This document shows positions 23,413 to 31,898 of a stretch of 64,000 nt of DNA, piece by piece. The position numbers and the translations under genes are program-made. Every line of letters begins with the position of its first letter. The first letter of the stretch is position 1. This DNA comes from Streptomyces sp. ATexAB-D23 (GTDB lineage Bacteria; Actinomycetota; Actinomycetes; Streptomycetales; Streptomycetaceae). The DNA lies in the NCBI RefSeq assembly GCF_000373645.1, contig NZ_KB892024.1:1-64000 (forward strand), given 5' to 3'. The notes under the pieces were generated by a model. That model was given only the letters and a program-made list of their open reading frames with translations. It was not told the DNA's origin and did no database searches.

Positions 23413-23436
23413 ATATTGGACCGATCGATCCAATAT
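23413..23436. promoter_or_regulatory. TetR-type operator upstream of the SDR gene
   Basis: A 24-bp near-perfect palindrome with arms ATATTGGA and TCCAATAT around CCGATCGA, 66 bases before the SDR start. Its core GACCGATCG(A/T)TCCA recurs at the TetR promoter, so both sites are likely bound by the TetR protein at 22789. A (GCAC)n stretch at 23446-23488 separates the operator from the ribosome site. Confidence 0.75.
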
Positions 23437-23502
23437 CGCTCCGCACATGCCACACGCATGCACGCACGCATGCACGCACGCACGCACAGAGGAGTTGGAC
23501 CA

Positions 23503-24261
23503 GTGAACCGCTTCATCGGCAGGACCGCGCTCGTCACGGGTGGCGGCTCCGGCCTCGGCCGCGCCACCGCGCTCGCCTTCGCAGCCGAGGGCGCCTCCGT
23601 GGTGGTCGCGGGACGCACCCGGGCGACCCTGGACGAGACGGTGGACCTCATCGGGGCGGCCGGGGGCACGGCGACCGCCGTCACCGCCGACGTCACCGAA
23701 TCGGACCAGGTCCACCACCTCGTACAGGAGAGCGCCACACGCTTCGGCGGGCTCCACATCGCCGTCAACAACGCCGGGATACTCCGGGGCGCGGGCCCGG
23801 TGGCAGACATGAGCGAGGAGGACTGGGACGCGGTGCTACGGACCAACGTCACCGGCGTCTGGCTGGCCATGAAGCACGAGATCGCGCACATGCGGGACCA
23901 CGGCGGCGGGGTCATCGTCAATATCGCCTCCAACCTCGGCGCCCATCAGCGCATACCCCATGCCGCCGCCTACATCGCCTCGAAAGCGGCCGTCTCCGCG
24001 CTGACCCGCGCCGCCGCGCTCGACCACATCCACCAGGGCATCCGGATCAACGCGGTCAGCCCGGGAGCCTCCGCCGCGCCCATGTCCCTGCGCCCCGGCG
24101 AGACGGAAGCCGAGCGGACGGAGCGGGTGAAGACGCAGAACCCGCTCGGCCGGCTCGCGGAGGCCGAGGAGGTGGCGGCCGCCGTGCTGTACCTCGCCTC
24201 GCCCTCGGCCGGCGCGGTGGTCGGCACCGACCTGGTCATCGACAGCGGAGCGTCGGCATGA
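23503..24261 (+). CDS. SDR family oxidoreductase
   Basis: 252 residues; GTG 23503 behind AGAGGAG at 23488-23494. Cofactor motif TGGGSGLG near the N terminus, NNAGIL in the core, catalytic Ser in NIASNLGAH and Y-x-x-x-K as YIASK. It has the C-terminal NAVSPG and the usual DGGxxA-like ending (DSGASA). It is a classical NAD(P)H-dependent short-chain dehydrogenase; Arg after GR (VVVAGRTR) favours NADP(H). The substrate is unknown and control by the preceding TetR is likely. Confidence 0.92.
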   Translation: MNRFIGRTALVTGGGSGLGRATALAFAAEGASVVVAGRTRATLDETVDLIGAAGGTATAVTADVTESDQVHHLVQESATRFGGLHIAVNNAGILRGAGPVADMSEEDWDAVLRTNVTGVWLAMKHEIAHMRDHGGGVIVNIASNLGAHQRIPHAAAYIASKAAVSALTRAAALDHIHQGIRINAVSPGASAAPMSLRPGETEAERTERVKTQNPLGRLAEAEEVAAAVLYLASPSAGAVVGTDLVIDSGASA

Positions 24262-24321
24262 CGGGGCGCGTGACCGGCCCGCCGACCACGCCCCCGGCGG
24301 ATACGAATGCCGATACTGACA

Positions 24322-24359
24322 CGGATACGGATACGGATACGGATATGGATACGGATACC
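24322..24359. repeat. hexanucleotide repeat (CGGATA)n
   Basis: About six copies of CGGATA (one with a T) in the 192-bp gap between the SDR and GT2 genes. Simple-sequence array; no terminator is recognisable around it. Confidence 0.9.
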
Positions 24360-24453
24360 GCAACCGATACGGCCTAGCATCGGGGCGGTCCGTGCCGGGC
24401 CGGACCATGTGTGGCGGCCCATTGCGCCTTGTCGATCAGTGGAGTGTGCCGCC

Positions 24454-25389
24454 ATGCCGTTGCCGCGTATCGGGGTCGTCATCGTGACCATGGGGACCCG
24501 CCCCCGCGAACTGGAGGCGCTCCTCGCCTCGGTGGCGAAGCAGGACGTCGCGGCCGAGCGCGTGGTCCTCGTGGGTAACGCGACCTCCCTGGACGACGTC
24601 GCGACCGATCTCCTGAGCATGGCCGGCCCGGTGGGCGCCCCGGACCGGACCACGCCAGGGGCGACCCGCGTGACCAAAGTGCCGCTCGTCGAGAATCTGG
24701 GCTGTCCCGGCGGGCGCAACGTCGGGCTGGAGAGGCTGTGCGAATCGGGCGAGGTCGATGTCGTGGTCGAGCTGGACGACGACGGGCTGCTCATCGCGGG
24801 CGACGTGTTCCGCGAGGTGCGGCGGCTCTTCGTGCAGGACCCCGGGCTGGGGATCGTCGGGTTCCGGGTCGCGGACGAGCAGGGGCAGACCGAGCGGCGC
24901 TGGGTGCCCAGGCTGCGGGCGGGCGATCCGATGCGCGGGGGCCCGGTGACCGCGTTCCTCGGCGGCGGGCACGCCTTCTCGGTGCCCATGCTCCGGCAGA
25001 TCGGGCTGTGGCCGGGGGAGTTCTTCTTCGGTCACGAGGAGACGGACCTCGCGTGGCGGGCGCTCGACGGAGGGTGGGACATCCGCTACGAACCCGGTCT
25101 CGTGCTCCAGCATCCGAGGACGTCGCCGGCCAGGCACGCGGTGTATTACCGGAACACCGCGCGGAACCGGGTGTGGCTCGCCCGCAGGCGGCTCCCGGCT
25201 CCGCTGATCCCGGTCTACCTCGGTGTCTGGATCACCCTCGCCATGGTGCGGATGCGCTCGCTGACCGGGCTGAAGGCGTGGTGGGGCGGGTTCGCAGAGG
25301 GGGTCAGGACACCGGCCGGGGAGCGGGCGCCGATGCGGTGGCGGACGGTGTGGCGGATGACCCGCCTGGGGCGCCCGCCCATCCTCTGA
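24454..25389 (+). CDS. family 2 glycosyltransferase
   Basis: 311 residues, ATG 24454 with GGAG nine bases ahead. A GT-A fold begins GVVIVTMGTRPRELEALLASV. The donor site is NLGCPGGRNVGLE, the DxD-like metal motif is VELDDDG, and the acceptor-side motif is FFGHEETDLAWRA (E-E-T-D, as in rhamnosyl/galactosyl transferases). One hydrophobic stretch (PLIPVYLGVWITLAMVRM) near the C terminus may anchor it. Typical of enzymes for cell-wall or exopolysaccharide glycans; the sugar is unknown. Confidence 0.9.
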   Translation: MPLPRIGVVIVTMGTRPRELEALLASVAKQDVAAERVVLVGNATSLDDVATDLLSMAGPVGAPDRTTPGATRVTKVPLVENLGCPGGRNVGLERLCESGEVDVVVELDDDGLLIAGDVFREVRRLFVQDPGLGIVGFRVADEQGQTERRWVPRLRAGDPMRGGPVTAFLGGGHAFSVPMLRQIGLWPGEFFFGHEETDLAWRALDGGWDIRYEPGLVLQHPRTSPARHAVYYRNTARNRVWLARRRLPAPLIPVYLGVWITLAMVRMRSLTGLKAWWGGFAEGVRTPAGERAPMRWRTVWRMTRLGRPPIL

Positions 25390-25390
25390 C

Positions 25391-25497
25391 GGGGGAAGAG
25401 GGAAAGGGGGAGGGGGAGGGGGAGGGGGGGAAGGAGGGAGGGGGCAGGGGAGGGAGGGGGGAAGCGTGGTGGGGGGAAGGGTGGTGGGGCGGCGGTG
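25391..25497. repeat. G-rich polypurine tract between convergent genes
   Basis: Over 100 bases of almost unbroken G/A on the plus strand with at least ten runs of three to seven G. It lies directly after the GT2 stop and before the xylanase stop. Such sequence can form G-quadruplexes in the plus-strand transcript. It may block read-through, since no hairpin terminator is present. Confidence 0.8.
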
Positions 25498-25541
25498 GGT
25501 GGCCGCCGCCCCGGTCGTGCCGGTGAGGGGTGCGCGGGCGG

Positions 25542-26597
25542 TCAGCTCGCGCTGCAGGAGACCGTGGGCCAGGTCCAGGTGCCGTTGGTCTGGATGGTGA
25601 CGCCGAAGTTGTTGCCGCTGCCGTTCGGTTTGGCGGTCAGCACCTGGGCGCTGGGGTAACTGGCGCTGATGTTCCAGGTGGAGAGGATCTTCTCGGGGGA
25701 CGGGACGTTCATCGTCACGGTCCAGTTGCTGGATCCGGAGACCGCGACGTTCAGGTTGTACCGGTCGTCCCACTGCTGACCGGCGGACAGGGTCGCGGTG
25801 CAGCCGCCACCCCCGTTGTTGCCTCCTCCGCCGTTGTCGCCTCCGCCGTTGTCGCCTCCGCCGTTGTCGCCGCCGCCGGAGCCGCTGCCGAGCGTGATGC
25901 TGGAGCTGCCGCTGCTCTGGTAGCCCTCGGTGGCCATGATCATGTAGTTGAAGGAGCCGAGGTTCATGCCGTGCTGGGCCCAGGCGTCGAAGTGGTTGCC
26001 GGTGGTGATGGTGCCGCCGGTCCGCTTGGACTGCCGGACGCTCCAGTACTGCTGGAAGGTCTTGGTGCCTTCGATGGAGGGCGCGTTGGTCCGCGTCGTC
26101 TCGTAGATGTCGTACGTGCCGCCGTCGCTGGTGACCGTCCCCTTGAAGGTTCCGGTGGGCCGGTAGGTGCCCCAGTTGTCGACGATGTAGTACTCCACGA
26201 GCGGGTTCTGCGACCAGCCGTAGAGGGCCAGATAGGCGTTGCCCGACGGGTTGAAGGAGCCGGAGTAGGTCACGCTGCGACGTCCGCCGGTGCTCCAGCC
26301 CTTGCCGGCGACGAAGTTCCCGGTGTTGCTCCAGGACGTGCCGTAGCTGCCGCCGGAACCGAGGTTCATCGAAACGGAACCGGGACTGTCGGTCCAGAAC
26401 GAGTAGTAGTAGCCGTTGTTGGTGCCCGTCTGGTTCGAGGTGACGGTCGTGTCGGCGGTGGCCGTGCCGGGCAGCGCGATCGCGGCGACGGCGGCCATCA
26501 CCATGGCGAAGGCGCTGCGGATGAACAGCCTGAGGCCGCTCGTCGGTCTGGTGCGGCCTCGCGGGTGGCTCGTCGGATGTGCGGGTGTGGCGTACAT
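25542..26597 (-). CDS. xlnB: secreted GH11 endo-beta-1,4-xylanase with CBM2
   Basis: 351 residues from ATG 26597 (GAGGAGG upstream). The Arg-containing signal peptide ends at ALPGTATA-D. The GH11 catalytic domain has the nucleophile Glu in PLVEYYIVDNWG and the acid/base Glu in IMATEGYQSSGS. A linker of GGGDN repeats leads to a family 2 carbohydrate-binding module with flanking Cys (GGCTATLS...WPTVSCSAS) and conserved Trp residues. Closest in layout to the XlnB xylanases of Streptomyces. It degrades xylan outside the cell. Palindromes upstream suggest a xylan-responsive repressor. Confidence 0.93.
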   Translation of the reverse strand: MYATPAHPTSHPRGRTRPTSGLRLFIRSAFAMVMAAVAAIALPGTATADTTVTSNQTGTNNGYYYSFWTDSPGSVSMNLGSGGSYGTSWSNTGNFVAGKGWSTGGRRSVTYSGSFNPSGNAYLALYGWSQNPLVEYYIVDNWGTYRPTGTFKGTVTSDGGTYDIYETTRTNAPSIEGTKTFQQYWSVRQSKRTGGTITTGNHFDAWAQHGMNLGSFNYMIMATEGYQSSGSSSITLGSGSGGGDNGGGDNGGGDNGGGGNNGGGGCTATLSAGQQWDDRYNLNVAVSGSSNWTVTMNVPSPEKILSTWNISASYPSAQVLTAKPNGSGNNFGVTIQTNGTWTWPTVSCSAS

Positions 26598-26692
26598 GTG
26601 CGGAGCTCCTCCTCGTCGTCGTGACCAGGTCGGCGTCGGCGGGGGCCTGCCGACGGCGCTCAGTGTTGGACCGGCCCCAGGGGGTGTCAATA

Positions 26693-26719
26693 GTTTCGGC
26701 ACGAGTTGCGAAAGCTTCG
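26693..26719 (-). promoter_or_regulatory. xylanase operator-like inverted repeats (proximal)
   Basis: CGAAAGCTTCG at 26709-26719, preceded by GTTTCG at 26693-26698, lies about 100 bases ahead of the xylanase start. It resembles the CGAAA-N-TTTCG inverted repeats described upstream of Streptomyces xylanase genes. Confidence 0.5.
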
Positions 26720-26840
26720 ACTGCCTTATGCCGTACGGGAGTTGGCACACTCAGCAGGTCAGCGGCACCCTTCCCGTGAATAGGGGCGCCGGAATTGGCG
26801 CGGGACCGATCGCGTCCCGAAGCCCTCACGGCCCCCGTTT

Positions 26841-26851
26841 CGAAAGTTTCG
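26841..26851 (-). promoter_or_regulatory. xylanase operator-like palindrome CGAAAGTTTCG
   Basis: A perfect CGAAA-G-TTTCG palindrome about 245 bases upstream of the xylanase start and 20 bases past the stop of the SMP-30 gene. It agrees with the consensus inverted repeat of xylanase promoters. With the proximal copy it could support looping by a LacI-type repressor. Confidence 0.55.
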
Positions 26852-26870
26852 GAGCGCGGTGCGGGGTCGT

Positions 26871-27854
26871 TCAGGCCCACGGAGGAGGCGTCGGGACGGG
26901 CTCTTCCGGGAGCTGCCAGGGGCGGCGGCCCGGACCCGTCGGGTGCGTTCCCGTGACACCCATGACCACCGAGTAGAGGCTCGTCTCCGCCGTGATGAAG
27001 AGACGATTCCGCTTTGCTCCGCCCCAGGAGATGTTGGCCACCGCCTCCGGCACGTTGAGCCGGCCGATGAGTGTGCCGTCGGGGTCGTAGCAGTGCACGC
27101 CGTCGTTCGTCGCGGCGGCCCAGAGCCGGCCGCCGTCGTCGAAGCGGAGGTTGTCGAAGCGGGCCCCCAGCCGGAGCCCCGCCTCGACGAAAACACTGCC
27201 CTCCGTGAGCGTGCCGTCGTCCCGGACGCCGAAGACGCGGATGAGGCCGGCCCGGGTGTCGGAGACGAAGAGCCGCCGCTCGTCGGCCGAGAAGACCAGG
27301 CCGTTGGGCGCGTCGAAGCCGTCCGCGACGAGCCGGACCTCCCCGGTGGAGGGGTCGACGCGGTAGACGTTGCCGGCGCCGATCTCGCTCCGGGCGCGGT
27401 AGCCCTCGTAGTCGCTGGTGATGCCGAAATCCGGGTCCGAGAACCAGATCGAGCCGTCGGACTTCACCGCCGCGTCGTTCGGGCTGTTCAGCCGCTTGCC
27501 CTGCCAGCGGTCCGCCAGGACCGTGACCGTGCCGTCGTGCTCGGTCCGCGTCACCCGCCGGTTGCCCTGCTCACAGGTGATGAGCCGGCCCTCGCGGTCG
27601 AGGGTGTTGCCGTTCGGGTGTCCGGCCGAGCGGCGGAAGACGCCGACCGCCCCGGTCTCCTCGTCCCACCGCAGCATCCGGTCATTGGGGATGTCGCTCC
27701 ACACCACCTGCCGCCAGGCCGGCACGTACAGCGGGCCCTCGGCCCACCGGCAACCCGTGTACAACACCTCCAGGCTCTCGTCCCCGTTCATGCACCGGCC
27801 CGCGCGGAACCGGTCGTCCAGGAGTTCGTACAGCCGGGGACCTCCGCTGGTCAT
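26871..27854 (-). CDS. SMP-30/gluconolaconase-like protein
   Basis: 327 residues from the ATG at 27854, which has AAAGGTGGGAG seven bases ahead; an upstream ATG at 27896 has no proper spacing. It is a six-bladed propeller of the SMP-30/gluconolactonase/LRE family: EGPLYVPAWRQVVWSDIPNDRML (metal-binding Glu), GNTLDREGRLITCEQ, SPNDAAVKSDGSIWFSDPDFG (Asn/Asp ligands), and APNGLVFSADERRLFVSDT (Asn, Asp). These lactonases hydrolyse sugar lactones with a divalent metal. Lying on the same strand upstream of the xylanase, it may take part in pentose or aldonate metabolism, but this is inference. Confidence 0.9.
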   Translation of the reverse strand: MTSGGPRLYELLDDRFRAGRCMNGDESLEVLYTGCRWAEGPLYVPAWRQVVWSDIPNDRMLRWDEETGAVGVFRRSAGHPNGNTLDREGRLITCEQGNRRVTRTEHDGTVTVLADRWQGKRLNSPNDAAVKSDGSIWFSDPDFGITSDYEGYRARSEIGAGNVYRVDPSTGEVRLVADGFDAPNGLVFSADERRLFVSDTRAGLIRVFGVRDDGTLTEGSVFVEAGLRLGARFDNLRFDDGGRLWAAATNDGVHCYDPDGTLIGRLNVPEAVANISWGGAKRNRLFITAETSLYSVVMGVTGTHPTGPGRRPWQLPEEPVPTPPPWA

Positions 27855-27995
27855 GCCGCTCCCACCTTTCGCCGTCAACAGCCGCGCGATCTTCATCCCT
27901 TGATCGAAAGATGGCACAGCACCCCGCGGGACACGCCGGGTTCGAGCCGTTGAACCCGGTCTGTCCGCTGCCCGGCGCCCTCTAGGGTTTGTCCG

Positions 27996-29744
27996 GTGGT
28001 GGTCGGTGGAGATGTACGGACGGGCTCGGACGACTGGTCGCGGCGAAACCGCGAGCGGCGACGTGAGCAGGGGCAGGCGCGACCGGAGCAGGAGCGACCG
28101 GAACCGGAGCGGGCGGAGCCAGCGCGACCGGAGCAGGAGCGACCGGAACCGGAGCGCGGGGCAGGGCGGCAGTCGTGGTGGCGGGTTCACCGCGTGCCGC
28201 TCGTCGCCGTGGCCGCCGTCGTGCCGCTGTACGCCGTGTGGGCCGCGCTCCTGGCCACCGGGGGCGGTGACCTCGCCGCCCAGCTGGCCTGGACCGGGTT
28301 CACCGAGCGGCACCCGGGCTCGGCGTACAACCTGTTCTGGTACGGGGGCACGCACACCGCCAACTACAGCGTCTTCTCCTCGTACGTCATGGCGCTCCTC
28401 GGCGTCCGCACGGTCTCCGTCGTCGCCGGGCTCGCGGCCACCTGGCTCATGGCCCGCCTCCTCGTCCGCACGGGCATGCGGCACGCGCTCGTCCCCGCGC
28501 TGCTCGCCGCCTTCGCCCTGTGGTGCAACGTCGCGTCGGGGCGTACGACCTTCGCGCTCGGCGTCGCCATCGGGCTCGTCGCCTGCCTGTATGCGGGACG
28601 GGTCGTCACCCCCGTGGTGGCGGGGGCGCTGGCGACGATGGCGAGTCCGGTGGCGGGGCTCTTCCTCGTCGTGACGGGTGCGGCCTACCTCCTCGACCGC
28701 CGGTGGCGGCGGGGGGCCGTGCTGATGGTGCCGTTCTTCGCGGTCGTCGGGGCGACCACGCTGCTCTTCCCGTTCCGGGGTGAACAGCCCATGCACGCGA
28801 ACCGGTTGTGGATGCCGGTCCTGATCTGCGCGGTGCTCGTGGCCGCGGCGCCCCGGACGCGGGAGTGGCGGGTGACGCGATTCGGCGCCGCCGTCTACGC
28901 CGTCGGCGTGTTCCTCACCTTCCTCGTCGCCTCCCCGATCGGCACGAACGTCGAGCGGCTGCTCGGTCTCGTCGCCGTGCCCGTGCTGTGCGCGGCGGTG
29001 TTCGACACCGTCCGGGCCAGGGCGTGGGTGCGTACGGGTGTGCTGTCCGCCGCCCTCGTGCTGTCCGGGCTCTGGCTCATCGACAAGACCGTGGACGACC
29101 TGCGGGTCTCCACCCCCGTACCGGCCTGGGCCTCCCACACGGACGGTGTCGTCGCCGAACTCGACCGCCTCGGCGCCCGCCTGGGCCGCGTCGAGGTCGT
29201 CCCCGCGCGCAACCACCGCGAAGCGGCCGTTCTCGCCCCGCACGTCAACATGGCCCGGGGCTGGAACCGCCAGCTCGACGTCGAGCGCGGTCGGCTCTTC
29301 TACGAGGGCGCGCTCACCCCGGACCGCTACCGGGCCTGGCTGGACCGGTGGGCCGTGAGCCATGTCGTACTCCACGACGGGCAGCCGGACGGCCCGGCCG
29401 AGGCGGAGGCGTCGCTGGTCAGGAGCGGTCTCCCCTGGCTGGAGCAGGTCTGGCGGGACGACGGCTGGACCATCTACCGGGTCCGGGACGCCACACCACT
29501 GGCGCCGCCCCCCGCCACGGTCGTCAGCGGCGACGACGCGTCGCTGGTCGTGCGGATGCCGCGCGCCGGCTCGGTGACCGTACGCATCGCCTACTCGCCG
29601 TGGCTGCGCGTACGGACCGCCGGCGGCGGGGCCGGGGGCTGCCTCCGGCAGGACGGCGAGTGGACGAGGCTGACCGTGCCGGAGGGCGGGACCTACCGGC
29701 TGGACTCGGCGTACGGGCCGGGCCGCTTCAGCGGAGGCTGCTGA
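27996..29744 (+). CDS. polytopic membrane protein with charged repeat N terminus
   Basis: 582 residues. Residues 1-60 are a charged repeat of R-P-E-Q-E-R-P-E-P-E-R type. About nine to ten transmembrane helices span ~68-365, from VPLVAVAAVVPLYAVWAALL onward. An extracytoplasmic C-terminal region of ~200 residues is rich in Trp and Tyr. It is often labelled an MFS transporter in Streptomyces, but the layout (YNLFWYGGTHTANYSVFSSYVMALLG between helices 1 and 2) looks more like GT-C type glycosyltransferases or a membrane protein of unknown function. The start could be GTG 27996 or GTG 27999; neither has a ribosome site, so it may be leaderless. Confidence 0.7.
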   Translation: MVVGGDVRTGSDDWSRRNRERRREQGQARPEQERPEPERAEPARPEQERPEPERGAGRQSWWRVHRVPLVAVAAVVPLYAVWAALLATGGGDLAAQLAWTGFTERHPGSAYNLFWYGGTHTANYSVFSSYVMALLGVRTVSVVAGLAATWLMARLLVRTGMRHALVPALLAAFALWCNVASGRTTFALGVAIGLVACLYAGRVVTPVVAGALATMASPVAGLFLVVTGAAYLLDRRWRRGAVLMVPFFAVVGATTLLFPFRGEQPMHANRLWMPVLICAVLVAAAPRTREWRVTRFGAAVYAVGVFLTFLVASPIGTNVERLLGLVAVPVLCAAVFDTVRARAWVRTGVLSAALVLSGLWLIDKTVDDLRVSTPVPAWASHTDGVVAELDRLGARLGRVEVVPARNHREAAVLAPHVNMARGWNRQLDVERGRLFYEGALTPDRYRAWLDRWAVSHVVLHDGQPDGPAEAEASLVRSGLPWLEQVWRDDGWTIYRVRDATPLAPPPATVVSGDDASLVVRMPRAGSVTVRIAYSPWLRVRTAGGGAGGCLRQDGEWTRLTVPEGGTYRLDSAYGPGRFSGGC

Positions 29745-29759
29745 CCGGCGCCCGGGACC

Positions 29760-30494
29760 TCAGCCGTGGTGCAGGGCGCCGTCCAGGAGCGGGAGCAGGC
29801 GGTCCCAGTGGAGTTTCAGCCCGGTGGCACTGTAGGCGTCGGTGTCGGACATGGTGAAGCCGTGCACGGTGCCGGGATAGATCTCCGAGGTGTGGTCGAC
29901 ACCGGCGGCGTCCAGCTCCTTGTTGAGCTCGGCGAGGGCCTCGGGGGTCAGGTCGCTCGCGGCGTGGCCGAGGTGGACCCGCGCGGTGAGCCCGTCGAAC
30001 AGCCCCGGCCCGTCCGCGCCCACCGGCCCGTGGAAGGCAGCGGCCGCGGTCACCCGGCCGGGATGGGCGGCGGCGGTGCGCATCGCCAGCAGACCGCCGA
30101 TGCAGTAGCCCGTCACCCCGACGGGACCGTCGGCCACCTCGGGCCGGGCGGTCAGGAACGAGAGGTAGGCGTCGGCGTCGCGCACCGTGCGTTCGGCGGT
30201 GTGCGCCTGGATCAGCGGCATCAGCCGGCCGATGAGCGCGGGCCGGGCCTCCTCCCCGATGTACTCGGGAAGCTCGACCACGGGTGTGGGGCCCTCCCGG
30301 TAGAAGAAGTTGGGGACGAGCACGTAGTAGCCGTGCCCGGCCAGCTCGCGCGCCATCTCCCGGATCACCGGCCGGATGCCGAAGGCGTCCGCGTACATCA
30401 GGACTCCGGGGTGCCGCTCCCCGTCGTCGGGGAAGGCGGCGATCGCGTCGGCCTGCCCGTCCTCGGTGGGGATGTGCAGCGTTTTGACGGTCAT
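29760..30494 (-). CDS. dienelactone hydrolase family protein
   Basis: 244 residues from ATG 30494 (AGGAG upstream). The nucleophile elbow is G-Y-C-I-G-G, with catalytic Cys as in dienelactone hydrolases; the acid residue is in the HLGHAASDLTPEAL region and His in the GTVHGF motif. N-terminal TLHIPTEDGQADAIAAFPDDGERHPGVLMYADAFG is typical of the family. A cytoplasmic carboxylic ester or lactone hydrolase; the natural substrate is uncertain. Confidence 0.92.
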   Translation of the reverse strand: MTVKTLHIPTEDGQADAIAAFPDDGERHPGVLMYADAFGIRPVIREMARELAGHGYYVLVPNFFYREGPTPVVELPEYIGEEARPALIGRLMPLIQAHTAERTVRDADAYLSFLTARPEVADGPVGVTGYCIGGLLAMRTAAAHPGRVTAAAAFHGPVGADGPGLFDGLTARVHLGHAASDLTPEALAELNKELDAAGVDHTSEIYPGTVHGFTMSDTDAYSATGLKLHWDRLLPLLDGALHHG

Positions 30495-30722
30495 GAGTGC
30501 TCCTGTCGTGGTTGAGGTGTCGTCCCTGCCGGCCCACACGACGGAGGCGGAGCCCGCGCGGCGGGAGCTCCGGCCGCCCGCTCGGACACCTGGCCGGCGG
30601 CAGCGGCCCGTCCGGCGCTCAGCGGAGCACCGGGTCACCGATCCGTGTGTGGCGCGAGGCCGTCCCGGTCTTCATGATCGCGCAGCCTAGTTCAACGGGC
30701 CGGCACGGCGCCGGAGACGGGC

Positions 30723-31379
30723 CTAACGGCGCTTCAGCAGGCCGCTGTTCATCGCGACCATCACCTCGCGGGTGCGGTCGTTGACGTCGAGCTTGGCGAA
30801 GACGCGCAGCAGACGCGTCTTCACCGTGGCCTCGCCGATGAACGGCCGGCGGCCGATCTCCCCGTTCGACAGCCCGTCCGCGACCGCTTCGAGCACGTCC
30901 GGCTCACGGGCGGTCAGAGCGACGGGCGCGGGCCCGCGCATCTTGGCCACCAGCCGCTGGGCGACCCGGGGGGCCAGGACCGTCTCGCCGCGTGAGGCCG
31001 CGTGGATGGCCTCCACCAGCCGCTGCCTGGTGGCGTCCTTGAGCAGGTAGCCGGTGGCACCCGCCTCCACGCCCCGTTCGATGTCCGCGTCGGTGTCGTA
31101 CGTGGTGAGGACCAGGACCCGGGTCGGGGCGGGGCTCGCGACGATCTCGGTGGTGGCGCCGAGGCCGTCGAGGACCGGCATGCGCAGGTCGAGCAGCGCG
31201 ACGTCCGGGCTCAGCCGCTCGACCGAGGCGACCGCCTCGCGGCCGTTGCTCGCCTCCCCGACGATGTCGAGCGTCGGCTCGCAGCCCGGCAGGGCGGCCA
31301 GACCGGCCCGCATCACGGTGTGGTCGTCGGCCAGGATGATGCGCAGGGGGGCGGCTCCCGCAGCGGAGGTGGGCGTCAT
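30723..31379 (-). CDS. NarL/LuxR-family response regulator
   Basis: 218 residues. The receiver domain has acidic pocket LADDHTVMR, phospho-acceptor Asp in VALLDLRMP, Thr in LVLTTYD and Lys in YLLKDA. The LuxR-type helix-turn-helix is LTAREPDVLEAVADGLSNGEIGRRPFIGEATVKTRLLRVFAKL. Relatives usually read LTARE-R-E-V-L and VKTHL, so a few residues have drifted. Its ATG overlaps the stop of the upstream kinase remnant. The cognate kinase is truncated, so it is now an orphan regulator or depends on another kinase. Confidence 0.9.
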   Translation of the reverse strand: MTPTSAAGAAPLRIILADDHTVMRAGLAALPGCEPTLDIVGEASNGREAVASVERLSPDVALLDLRMPVLDGLGATTEIVASPAPTRVLVLTTYDTDADIERGVEAGATGYLLKDATRQRLVEAIHAASRGETVLAPRVAQRLVAKMRGPAPVALTAREPDVLEAVADGLSNGEIGRRPFIGEATVKTRLLRVFAKLDVNDRTREVMVAMNSGLLKRR

Positions 31380-31660
31380 GGCACCTGGGGCCTGTCGTTC
31401 AGAGGGATGGTGGCGAGGATGCGGGTGCCGTCACCGACCGAGCTGGTGACGGTGAGCCCGCCGCCGAATTCCGCGAGGCGCTTGCGCATGCCGTCCAGGC
31501 CGAAGCCCCGGGAGTCCGCGACGACGAAGCCCCGCCCGTCGTCGGTGATCTCCAGCTCGGCGCCGCCGGACTGTTCGGTGAGGACGACGCCCACGGTGGA
31601 GGCGGCGGCGTGCTTGCGTATGTTGGCCAGCGATTCCTGGGTGCAGCGCAGCAGGGCGTG
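31376..31660 (-). pseudogene. histidine kinase remnant (HATPase end only)
   Basis: About 95 residues remain, from HALLRCTQESLANIRKHA through the G1 box ITDDGRGFVV to GLDGMRKRLAEFGGGLTV (G2 region). These are the C-terminal ATPase of a NarX/DesK-type sensor kinase. The membrane sensor and dimerisation/His domains are missing. The frame continues upstream only through sequence that belongs to another gene in another frame (see 31661-31746). A full kinase of this type is about 400 residues. The stop overlaps the regulator start (ATGA), the normal spacing of an intact pair. Confidence 0.8.
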
Positions 31661-31746
31661 GCGATGCCCGCACCGAGGCACAGCAGGACGAAGAGGAACC
31701 AGCCGACGATCGCGCGCCACGGGTGGCGGGCGCTCCACCGGGCCAT
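31661..31746 (-). pseudogene. MMPL transporter N-terminal remnant
   Basis: The ATG at 31746 opens MARWSARHPWRAIVGWFLFV and continues to LLCLGAGIA, the first membrane helix of an MMPL-family (RND-type) exporter, which is normally ~700 residues. The match stops at about 31661. From there the sequence is histidine kinase in a different frame. The most economical explanation is one deletion that fused the start of an mmpL gene to the end of a kinase gene. Confidence 0.7.
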
Positions 31747-31898
31747 GTGCGGGGCGAAGTCTCATGTCCTCCATGCTGTTTCGCGGGGCACCCCGCCCGA
31801 CAGCCCCGGCAGGTGGAACCGGGCGTCGACCGGTCGGTGGACGAGGGGTGGGGGGGATGGCCCCCGTACGGCTTCTCGCGGTTGGTCCTGCCGGGGCG

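Noticed and set aside
23446..23488. (GCAC)n stretch as a regulatory array
   Set aside because: Simple-sequence leader with no symmetry; the palindrome just upstream explains regulation better.
30723..31379. Response regulator as a pseudogene
   Set aside because: Although it has drifted in the DNA-binding region, the frame is intact and all receiver-site residues are present.
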